The translations under genes and the position numbers were made by a program. Shown piece after piece: positions 7,647 to 14,916 of a stretch of 20,575 nt of DNA. The notes beneath the pieces were generated by a model. The model had not been told where the DNA came from and ran no database searches. It saw only the letters and a program-made list of their open reading frames with translations. Source of the stretch: Mesostigma viride (taxonomy: Eukaryota > Streptophyta > Mesostigmatophyceae > Mesostigmatales > Mesostigmataceae); NCBI GenBank assembly GCA_009746045.1, contig RPFO01000355.1, positions 1 to 20,575 on the forward strand, in the 5' to 3' direction. How positions within the stretch are numbered: the first letter of the stretch is position 1; each line of letters begins with the position of its first letter.

Positions 7647-10600
7647 CTATGGCCGCCCGTGTAAGGGGTCCATGAGCCCACGGAGCAGGGGGTACTGCCT
7701 CTCCGCCTTCTCCTCCAGCTTGGTGAGGGCATCTGCAGGGTTGTCCACACCAGGCACATGTTCAATGTGAGCTAGGTAGGACATCTCCTTGAGCAACAAG
7801 TAGTCAAGGTCCCTGCTCCTGGCCAGCTGCCTGTGCACAAATTGCACCATGCCCATGCTATCAGTCCTCACCAGTGTGTGCAGCTGCAACCTACAGGAAG
7901 CCACTTGACATAGCTGGTAGAAGAGCTCCCTCAAGTAAAGAGCAGTATGCAGCCCTTCACAGATTGCCCTGCACTCAGCAATATCACTGCTGGGTGTAAC
8001 CCTGTTCTGCAACCGACTGTACCAGGTAACAAGTGAGGTGTGATCTTGCTCCAGGGTAACTAATGCTGCTGCCCTGCCCCTGACCTCTGTGACCTTCCTA
8101 TTATCCATAGAACTGTCCACATAGAGAACCATGTCAAGGGGCTTGTACAAATCCACAGGACCCAGTATGAGAGGGGGAGACATCATGACAGCCTGCACCA
8201 CACTCTCAGCACCCACCTCAACCAGCTGGGAATCAGTAAGTCGACTCAGAACCAGCAAGTCAGGGGCACATATACTTGCAAGCCATGCCAGCATGCCCCT
8301 GATGGTAGCACACCTAGCCTGCGTGATGGGCTCCTGCAATGCATCTACAATCTGCTGTGGGTAGTCCTTACCACCCTCCATCCTGATGAACCACGAGCCC
8401 TTGGCTTGGAACAACGTAGCCTGCATGCCACAGAAGACCATAGGCTCATTCTCCACCATGTGCTGTATCTTACCCAGCTCAAACCGCTTCTGGATCTTAG
8501 CCAAGACAGCCTCAACCCAGTCTGGTGGACCTATGAGATGCAGGTCATCACCATGCAGTGAGGCAAAGACAGGAAGGCCATTGTGGGACCCTTGGAACAA
8601 ACAGGGATCCACTGGAGACACAGAAAACCCACAAGTATTCTTCAAGAATTTCTCTAGGCTCTTTCTCCAGATAATGGGACTGGACCTGAGACCTTCCAAC
8701 CCTTTCAGAATTCTCAGGTACCTGGCCTTTATCTCTGCTCTCCATACAGCAGGTACAGTCACAAAGAAAGGAGGGATATCTCTCCAAGTCTGCCTAGCCT
8801 GATCTTGGTCACCCTTGAGAAAAGCCCTCTTGAAATCAATCAGCACAGAGCTATAGGGCACACCCTTAACCAGAAAAGACAGAAATATACACAGCAGAAT
8901 CCTCCACGTGTCATGCAGCATCCCTGGAGTATAGAGCTCCTCATCTAACAACTGGCCAGTGCCATGATACTCGGTTACAACTGGTCTGACATGTGGCACC
9001 TGGACACCATCTACCTCCTTGAGCTTGAGGACAAACATCAATCTGAGCAGCTGGTGAACTTCTGGCAGCTCATCCACAGGTTCTGCACAGTTGGAAACTA
9101 TCCACTCATGCCCAGAAGCAACAAAGCCAAGAGTCCATGCCTTAGCCATCTTGGGGCTCTGCATCATCTCGACTAGCTGGCGCCAGGGAATAGGACTGTG
9201 AGCAGCTATCTGGTACCTGTTTACCCCTAACTGCCTTGGATCAAAGGTGGTTGGGATTATCAACAGGTCCTCAGCTATGGGCTCCTGACCTTGAGGACCC
9301 TCAGCTGGCTGACTCCTAACAGCCTTCACCGCCACTGCAAGACCCTGGGAATAGTGATATCTTTCAAGGGGGAGGCTGCCCCTGCCTTCTAGTGCCAACT
9401 CATCAGAGGTCAAAGTAACCCCTGGCATGCACAAGAAGTTCTGACCCAGAATGGCAGGCCCCTGATAGCCCTCTACCACACAGAACGTGGTGGGCACCCC
9501 TAAGATAGGCACACTCACTTCCCCAAGGATCTTCATGGACACCTTTCCTGAGAAATCAGACACAGCAAGGCAACTGGGATGGGACATCTGTAAGCCTACA
9601 GCATCCTCTTCCCTGATGACAGACACCTGTGAGTTGGTATCTACCTCCATTGTAGCTGCCCAGCACGACCCCCACCCCGTGAGCTTGGATACCTTGGGAT
9701 CATGTTTGCTGCGCATGAGTGCTCGGATGACGTCCGCCATGAGAGGCCCCCGGGCCTTAGGTGGCTGCCCCGTCCCCTCTGGCCTTGTGACAGTTGCTTC
9801 AGCAGCCTCCTCCTGCTCGTCATCTTCCAGCAGGGACAGACCATCATCCACCACCAGAGGATTGTTAGCTGCTGCTGCCTGGCTCTGGCCTGGCTCCTCA
9901 ACCCAGCTGGGAGGGCCTGGCCCGTCTGCAGGCCAGATTGCATGTGGCCTTCTTTCCTTGACATGAGCCCAGGACAACCTGTACACGTGCCTTGGATCCT
10001 TTTCCAAAGCCACCAGGCAAGATCTGTTAGCTTCTTCCACACGAGTGACAACCCCATCCTGCCACTTCCCCCGCTTGCCTGGAATAGATGGTTCCTTCCA
10101 CATCCTGACCTTCAGCCCCACCTGAGGCCTCAGCACATTCCAGTTCTTGTCCTTACGTCTCAGCTGGGCAAATAACCTATCTGCCTTCCTAAGACTGGCC
10201 TGCACCACGTTCTCAGGCAACAAGCTATACTGCAGGGCCAGGGGAGAGACAGCCACACCATCAAAGTAATAGTTAACCCTGTGGTTCAGCTGCTCTTCTA
10301 TCCCCTTACACCAGGCTGCCCTCTCTAAGGCAGATGCCACAAGTGGCACTGACTCTGCTGCTAGCACCACTGTCTTCACTTCACGTATGGATCTCTCTAC
10401 AGCCCCTTGCTGCCCATGACTCTCCCTGGGGACTACTACCAGCTTACAAGGCAGCTGGTCCTGATGCTTGAGCAAACAGTCAAACTGCAAGTCTGCCTGC
10501 ACACTCTTGCACACCCCAAAGCCTGGGATCAGGGCCTTCATACCCAACAACAAGTGGTGCTCCTGCATACCAGGCAGAACGTCTATCAGCCTGTATCTGC

Positions 10601-11219
10601 TGAACCTGTCCACCCCCACCAATATATACAAGCCCCTGATATGCTGGATATCCATCTGGATGTCGCCACGCTCCCTAGCAGGCTCCCTAGCATGGGACTG
10701 AGGTGGGTGAACAGCATTCTCCTGGCAACCACAGTTCTCAGCAGCAGCCTGGCAAGCCTCCCACAAAGGCTCCCTACCTAGCTTCCAAGCAAACATTGCT
10801 GCCTGCCCAGAATGCCCAAACATATGATGCAATCTATGGCCAGCCTCAGCATAGCTCAGCACTCTGTCAGTACTGACCTGGCGAGACGTCTGAACCGTGT
10901 GTGGGGACACATGATCCACTCCTGAGGTTCCAGGGCTTCCCTGCAGGCCGTCCTGACGCCCCAAGTCAGGCCCTGCACCCTGGACCGCTCCAGGCCCTTC
11001 CAGCAAGGTCCCTTGGCCCTCCAGGCCAGCACCTGCTGGAGACCCACCACCTGCATGAGGCATAGGGAATTCAGCTGCAGCATTGTTATTGCAATCCAGT
11101 GGAAGAACAACATCTTTACACCCTTGGTGCTGCACAAGGGGCACACCCCCGTCCTTATGTACATCCAGCACACCTTCCCCAAGGGGTGATTGACTATTTA
11201 CAGGGGATGATGTAGCTAG
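7647..11219 (-). CDS. pol: Pol polyprotein: integrase - retropepsin-like - reverse transcriptase - RNase H
   Basis: The open frame runs from the codon after TGA (11220-11222) to the stop at 7647, about 1190 codons with no break. There is no early ATG (first Met about 37 residues after 11171), so expression as a Gag-Pol readthrough product is likely. Numbering from 11171: a zinc-binding His/Cys region at ~112-149; integrase catalytic D174, D227, E259; integrase C-terminal beta domain ~345-408; an acidic Pro-rich linker ~410-490; a retropepsin-like domain ~500-590 with VDTNSQVSVI (D511) and AILGQNFL; RT ~660-900 with YSSVLIDFKRAFLKGD (D779) and SLHGDDLHLIG (D875, D876); RNase H ~1010-1155 with YVDSSMD, SSDIAE, RTDSMG and the HVPGVDNPADALTK tail. 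RT and RNase H are Ty1/copia type. Copia normally has PR before IN; here PR follows IN. The protease triad is DTN rather than DTG, and the RT box is HGDD rather than YVDD. Confidence 0.92.
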   Translation of the reverse strand, partial: LATSSPVNSQSPLGEGVLDVHKDGGVPLVQHQGCKDVVLPLDCNNNAAAEFPMPHAGGGSPAGAGLEGQGTLLEGPGAVQGAGPDLGRQDGLQGSPGTSGVDHVSPHTVQTSRQVSTDRVLSYAEAGHRLHHMFGHSGQAAMFAWKLGREPLWEACQAAAENCGCQENAVHPPQSHAREPARERGDIQMDIQHIRGLYILVGVDRFSRYRLIDVLPGMQEHHLLLGMKALIPGFGVCKSVQADLQFDCLLKHQDQLPCKLVVVPRESHGQQGAVERSIREVKTVVLAAESVPLVASALERAAWCKGIEEQLNHRVNYYFDGVAVSPLALQYSLLPENVVQASLRKADRLFAQLRRKDKNWNVLRPQVGLKVRMWKEPSIPGKRGKWQDGVVTRVEEANRSCLVALEKDPRHVYRLSWAHVKERRPHAIWPADGPGPPSWVEEPGQSQAAAANNPLVVDDGLSLLEDDEQEEAAEATVTRPEGTGQPPKARGPLMADVIRALMRSKHDPKVSKLTGWGSCWAATMEVDTNSQVSVIREEDAVGLQMSHPSCLAVSDFSGKVSMKILGEVSVPILGVPTTFCVVEGYQGPAILGQNFLCMPGVTLTSDELALEGRGSLPLERYHYSQGLAVAVKAVRSQPAEGPQGQEPIAEDLLIIPTTFDPRQLGVNRYQIAAHSPIPWRQLVEMMQSPKMAKAWTLGFVASGHEWIVSNCAEPVDELPEVHQLLRLMFVLKLKEVDGVQVPHVRPVVTEYHGTGQLLDEELYTPGMLHDTWRILLCIFLSFLVKGVPYSSVLIDFKRAFLKGDQDQARQTWRDIPPFFVTVPAVWRAEIKARYLRILKGLEGLRSSPIIWRKSLEKFLKNTCGFSVSPVDPCLFQGSHNGLPVFASLHGDDLHLIGPPDWVEAVLAKIQKRFELGKIQHMVENEPMVFCGMQATLFQAKGSWFIRMEGGKDYPQQIVDALQEPITQARCATIRGMLAWLASICAPDLLVLSRLTDSQLVEVGAESVVQAVMMSPPLILGPVDLYKPLDMVLYVDSSMDNRKVTEVRGRAAALVTLEQDHTSLVTWYSRLQNRVTPSSDIAECRAICEGLHTALYLRELFYQLCQVASCRLQLHTLVRTDSMGMVQFVHRQLARSRDLDYLLLKEMSYLAHIEHVPGVDNPADALTKLEEKAERQYPLLRGLMDPLHGRP

Positions 11220-11228
11220 TCACTGCTG
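11212..11228 (-). promoter_or_regulatory. Gag-pol junction with leaky-stop context (TGA CTA G)
   Basis: The minus strand reads CAG CAG TGA CTA GCT. The zinc-knuckle frame ends at TGA (11222-11220), and the same frame continues uninterrupted into pol. UGA followed by CUAG is one of the best established readthrough contexts in eukaryotes and their viruses. The junction therefore has the architecture of retroviral stop-suppression Gag-Pol expression. Readthrough itself is inferred. Confidence 0.6.
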
Positions 11229-12574
11229 CCCAGACTGGCCTCCTGCCCCAGCAGGCTTGGCCTTCCTGTCAGGACACTCACGACGCCAGTGACCTTCCTT
11301 GCCACACACAAAACATGCTCCACCCTTCTTCCCAGACCCAGCCCCACCCTTGCCAGGCTTCCCCTGGCCTCCCTGAGGCTGCCCACCCTGCTTGCCCTGG
11401 TTGCCTTGAGCTTGGCCCTTGCCTTGCCCTTGGCCACCCTTACCCTGCTGACCACCAGCTTGCTGGCCCCCAACCCCTCCTTGGGGACCTGCACCCTTGC
11501 CACCCTGAGCCCCTGCCTCTGGCGCCTGAAGCGCTTACGCTTGTTGGGCCTTGCCCCATCACGGGCTGGGTACCCGGGGACATCACCTTGGCCCTGCACA
11601 GCGGAGGTGGCATTGCTGCCATGGGACTGGATAGCCTTGCAGGCAGGTTCTGGCTTCCTTATGCTGAGGATTACAAGCTCCAGAGCACGCAAGGAGCCAT
11701 CAGTCTGGTTAAGAAACATGCGGGCACCGTTCCTCCCATCCACACTCAAACCCATACGGTCCAGGAAATAGTCTGCCAAGGCCCTATCTGTGACCAGGAA
11801 GCCATACTTGGCCCCCTTGTCCCTGATACGGTTGAGCCTAGCCCATTCCTCTGCCACAGGGCCCACTATCTCAAAGGTGTCATACTGATGCTTGTAGTAG
11901 TTGGTGAGGTTGAGAACCTTGTCAGAGAACTCTTCCCTCAACCCTTCCAGGAACTGTGCCCAGGTTAGCTTATCCTTGACAGCAGTCCTAGCCTTCTCCC
12001 TGACACGCTCTGACGAGTCCCTGTTGCACGTGGACGAGTGAAACACTTGCACTAGGTTGACAGTGGGGTCCACGGAGAACACAACAAGCTCCATGTCCTC
12101 TAGCCACTTGTCCAAAGCTTCCTGTGCTAGTGGTGGGTTAAGAGGCTTTTGTCCATTCATAACAGTGACAGCACTCATGTGAGGTCTCGACCCTGGCAGC
12201 GCCTTCACTGGCTCCACCACAGCGGGTGTCACAACAACAGCACCACTTGGTCCAGCAGGCACAGGGGAGAGCACATCCACATGAGGCCTCTTACCATTGC
12301 CGTCAGCAGAGGGGTCCCTCTTACGCTTCTCCACGGCAGGTTGCCCATTCGCCACCGTTATTGCATCAGATGCCCCCAGCGCCCGCGCCTTGCGCGCCTC
12401 CTCCACCGAGTCTTCGTGTCGCCTCTTGCTCCCTGGTCGCTTTCCCCCATCGCCGTCGCTGGCTGGGATCGCCTCTCCCACCAGCGCCTCCTTGCCCTTC
12501 CCAGGCTCCTGGCTCTCTCCAGCCGGTGCCCCCTCCTCGCCCTTGTCGCCGTCGCCCGGTTTGCCACGAGGCAT
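11216..12574 (-). CDS. gag: Gag (capsid/nucleocapsid), with a frame change before the zinc knuckle
   Basis: The ATG at 12574-12572 (MPRGKPGDGDK) is preferred over the upstream non-ATG extension. Residues 1-~110 are charged, Gly/Pro-rich and disordered. A helical capsid-like region follows (ALDKWLEDMELV through LVILSIRKP, about residues 145-310), resembling retrotransposon Gag. A basic PNKRKRF motif comes next. This frame then runs on as an Arg-rich shadow to TAG at 11216. In the -1 frame, open from 11534, the same DNA encodes a Gly/Gln-rich linker and a perfect CCHC knuckle, CFVCGKEGHWRREC (11315-11274), ending in QQ-TGA at 11220. The true Gag C-terminus is therefore in the -1 frame, which is also the pol frame. 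The change could be a lesion in this copy or a programmed -1 shift, though I see no canonical slippery heptamer. Confidence 0.8.
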   Translation of the reverse strand: MPRGKPGDGDKGEEGAPAGESQEPGKGKEALVGEAIPASDGDGGKRPGSKRRHEDSVEEARKARALGASDAITVANGQPAVEKRKRDPSADGNGKRPHVDVLSPVPAGPSGAVVVTPAVVEPVKALPGSRPHMSAVTVMNGQKPLNPPLAQEALDKWLEDMELVVFSVDPTVNLVQVFHSSTCNRDSSERVREKARTAVKDKLTWAQFLEGLREEFSDKVLNLTNYYKHQYDTFEIVGPVAEEWARLNRIRDKGAKYGFLVTDRALADYFLDRMGLSVDGRNGARMFLNQTDGSLRALELVILSIRKPEPACKAIQSHGSNATSAVQGQGDVPGYPARDGARPNKRKRFRRQRQGLRVARVQVPKEGLGASKLVVSRVRVAKGKARAKLKATRASRVGSLREARGSLARVGLGLGRRVEHVLCVARKVTGVVSVLTGRPSLLGQEASLGSSD

Positions 12575-12627
12575 TATATACAAGTGGGGACACAACAATA
12601 AAGGCGAAGGAAAAAGGAAGAACTGAC

Positions 12628-13815
12628 TCAAGCACTGGCGTCGCTGGGGGATGCCGTGGGCACCGTCCCAGCTACTGACTCAGCACCTGCTTGGTTCGCT
12701 GCCTCCAGCTCTCGCTCTTGAGCAGTGGCTGCGATGGGCGTCTCTGGCCGCTCCTCGTCGCTGCCAGCGGCGTCCTCCCCGTCGGCGTAGGGTCCAAACA
12801 CTCTGCTAACGGGTCGCCCGTCTGCAGACTTCTCCACTGGGATCCGGGGCTCGCTCCCACTCGAGCGATCCCACTCAAGGTTCCTCACCCACCGCGTTCC
12901 ACCACCCCGCTTGTCGTTGCAAGCCCCACGACCACCGTAGTCGTGTTCGGGCTCTTGCGGGACGTGCAGCTCAGCACGACGTCGTGCAGCGTACCCTTCT
13001 GTGGTACCGTCGCCTTGATCTATCTGCTGAGATGAACGTTCGATGATCCCCTCTGGCTGATCAACGAATTGGTAATGGAAGTCTTCTGGCGTTACCTCCC
13101 GACCCGTGATGACCTCGACCACTGGATCGTGTGCGTCTGGTTCCGCCGCCCGCGGTGTGTCGAGTGTTGACCAAATCCCAAATGGTCGTGTGGTTATCAC
13201 CCACCGGTCTGCGTTACCCCGTGACTCCTGCAAAAGAATGTTCACGAGGTGTTCGCACGTTTGTGAAACCACCTCTGCCGTCGACCAGGGGTTGTCGACT
13301 TCGCGCGCCTGCGCTTGCCTGATCACGTCCGGGACTTCAACTCCCGCGCCCAGCACAGACGTTGCCACCTGATGGTTGAACAGTCGCGCTGCTCCCAGTC
13401 CAATGGCCACGATCTGGCCCAGTGCCTCCCGCGCCAAATCCAGCTGCGACACGGTCACGTGCCCGCCCTGGTGAGCCACCTCCAGACCGTAAATGGTCGA
13501 GGACAGCTCGTCCCGTATTGACACAAACTTTTCGACGGCCTCTCGCGACAATTCGCCGGGAGCTGTCGAAGCCTCAATCTGCATCACAATGGGGTCGCTC
13601 GCCGCCGGCCCTGCTGCAGTTCCGCAAACTGCTACCCAACCTTTCTTCGCCAGCCCCCTTGCCAGGTACGCCGCCTGGACGAAGGTTGATGCGGTGCTCG
13701 GATGAGCGTAGGGATGAAAAGGTCGTGATCGCTCCGGGGCTCCTACCCGAAGCTGCGGCTGCGAGCTCTGGCTTTGCGAAGGCTCAATGGCCTGTTCCCT
13801 CGGCACGTTGGACAT
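12628..13815 (-). CDS. Extra ORF upstream of gag, 395 aa, unknown function
   Basis: The first ATG (13815-13813, MSNVPREQ) lies 25 bases inside the 5' LTR boundary and the stop is at 12628, leaving 53 bases to the gag ATG. The N-terminal ~60 residues are Ser/Gln/Pro-rich. Residues ~60-200 are Ala-rich and helical. The middle is acidic with a WVITTRPFGIWSTLD patch. The C-terminal ~150 residues are charged, disordered and end in a Ser/Ala-rich tail. I recognise no domain, CCHC box or membrane segment. Most copia elements have nothing here, so the genomic RNA would be translated first from this ORF, with gag needing reinitiation, leaky scanning or a spliced RNA. It could be an accessory, chaperone or RNA-binding protein, or a captured host gene. 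Confidence 0.75.
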   Translation of the reverse strand: MSNVPREQAIEPSQSQSSQPQLRVGAPERSRPFHPYAHPSTASTFVQAAYLARGLAKKGWVAVCGTAAGPAASDPIVMQIEASTAPGELSREAVEKFVSIRDELSSTIYGLEVAHQGGHVTVSQLDLAREALGQIVAIGLGAARLFNHQVATSVLGAGVEVPDVIRQAQAREVDNPWSTAEVVSQTCEHLVNILLQESRGNADRWVITTRPFGIWSTLDTPRAAEPDAHDPVVEVITGREVTPEDFHYQFVDQPEGIIERSSQQIDQGDGTTEGYAARRRAELHVPQEPEHDYGGRGACNDKRGGGTRWVRNLEWDRSSGSEPRIPVEKSADGRPVSRVFGPYADGEDAAGSDEERPETPIAATAQERELEAANQAGAESVAGTVPTASPSDASA

Positions 13816-13840
13816 GAAGAAGTAAGGAGACAATAATACG

Positions 13841-14482
13841 AGTTAGAAAGAGCTCCCAACGTATGTGAGCTCTTGGTCTTTCACAGCGCGTCTTAGCCAA
13901 TGTTGCAAGGCAGCAACCTTAAATCTGTTCACCAGGCCACGACCACAATGGGCACTTCCACGACCAAGGTGGCACCCACGGTTCGTGCTTTCCGAGATAG
14001 CTGGTCATCCCCCATGACCAAGCTATATCCTTGCGTTGTTCCTCGTTCCCATCGGCATGACGAGGCACGTGCAGGCGTGCAAGCAAATCCACAACGTCCA
14101 CTGGCATCAGTGCAGAGCCAGGACGAACTGGATTTGCCTAGACTCTGCAACCTAGGAAGTACAGGACCTGTCACAAGCCTGCAAGGCCTAGTATCCTTGC
14201 AGCCTGTGCCAGCTCCAGTACCCTACTAGTCACAGGCTGCTGCTCCTCCTGGCTACGTGGACCACAGTCACGTGATAGACAGGCTAAGCCTGTGCAGGCA
14301 CGGCCTGCCACGTGTCCTGTCCACTACACCAGAGGACTGCACCCTAGTCGGCCACGGATGGCTAGGACTTCGGGACTTGATATCTTTCTTGTCCCTTGTC
14401 TGTTTCAGGCGGTCAGCACGGCGTTGGAAAGGTCTTTCCAAACTGTATCCACTTAGCATATTGGTTGCCCAAAATGCTAACT
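13841..14482 (-). repeat. 5' LTR (right copy)
   Basis: Direct repeat of 5125-5768. In the element's orientation it holds the promoter. Its outer end supplies the AGT TAG that now terminates the interrupted basic-protein ORF. No TGG primer-binding site follows the inner end at 13840, so priming may use an internal tRNA site or another mechanism. Confidence 0.92.
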
Positions 14483-14887
14483 GGCTACTCGCACTCTCGG
14501 ACGAGCTGGTGTCCTCGCCACGGGCTCCCTAGCAGCCGGCGGAGGAGCAGACCCTACGATCTCTACGCGGAGAGGTTCGTCCGACCCGGCGCCGAGGGCA
14601 GCCGCTGGTTCTGGAGACGGTACAGAGAGCGGTTTTGCGTCGTAGGCAGATAGAGGGGGATACACGACAGGGTGAGAGTTTGCTGCGAGAGCGGCAAACA
14701 ACATCGCGTCCTTGAATCCTCGGACCTCGGCAACCTTCCCCTTCTTCGCGGGCCGGGTCACGTGAGGCGAATGGATAACGATCGAGTTTGTCATCGCGGT
14801 CGTCGCGGTCTTTTTAGGAGGCGCTCGGGCTTTGCGAGGGGCTTTGGATGGTTTCTTGGCAGGGCGTCTAGCAATCTTCCGAGGCAT
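14477..14887 (-). pseudogene. Very basic Pro/Ala/Lys-rich protein, C-terminus interrupted by the LTR element
   Basis: The ATG at 14887-14885 (MPRKIARRPAKK) lies 29 bases after the fibre-like gene's stop. The ORF-track style start at 14929 would overlap that gene and lacks support. Residues 1-~30 are almost all Arg, Lys, Pro and Ala, as in DNA-condensing core proteins. A hydrophobic patch, FKDAMLFAALAANSHP, follows near residues 57-72, and the tail is Pro/Ala-rich. The frame reaches the pentamer GTAGC and then stops at TAG inside the LTR after 136 residues. On the far side of the element the same frame would run from 5124 to TGA at 5053-5055, about 23 codons, so only a short tail was lost. An AT-rich TATATTATAA box precedes the ATG. 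Role in virion DNA packaging is inference from composition and neighbour. Confidence 0.6.
14484..14488. repeat. Candidate target-site duplication GCTAC (right)
   Basis: Matches 5120-5124, offset by one G from the LTR end. Aligning the two flanks on this pentamer joins the interrupted minus-strand frame to sequence left of the element without shifting it. Confidence 0.6.
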
Positions 14888-14906
14888 CGCGTGTGTTATA
14901 ATATAG
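14888..14906 (-). promoter_or_regulatory. AT-rich box before the basic-protein ATG
   Basis: The minus strand reads CTATATTATAACACACGCG and then ATG. A similar element, GATATTATTCATAAAGAG, lies directly before the fibre-like ATG at 18153. Such short A/T boxes 10-25 bases ahead of the ATG are typical of late promoters of large DNA viruses of protists. Confidence 0.35.
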
Positions 14907-14916
14907 CGAGGAGATT

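Larger units (their letters stand above)
5125..14482 (-). mobile_element. Complete Ty1/copia-type LTR retrotransposon, minus orientation
   Basis: The element is 9,358 bp with LTRs of 644 (left, 3') and 642 bp (right, 5'). Read on the minus strand the order is 5' LTR, leader, extra 395-aa ORF, gag with CCHC knuckle, TGA, pol (IN, PR, RT, RNase H), a 1.9-kb 3' region containing a LINE remnant, purine tract, 3' LTR. My hand alignment of the LTRs gives about 16 substitutions and 2 one-base gaps (roughly 97.5% identity). The LTR ends are AGTTAG...CTAACT, an inverted repeat but not the usual TG...CA. The base after the 5' LTR is CGTATTATTG rather than a TGG-starting primer-binding site. RT and RNase H motifs place it with Ty1/copia; the position of the protease is atypical. 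It is inserted into the basic-protein gene of the virus-like region. Confidence 0.9.

Noticed and set aside
9487-9966. 159-codon plus-strand ORF opposite pol
   Set aside because: It is a shadow of the pol reading frame, which has clear protease and integrase motifs on the other strand.
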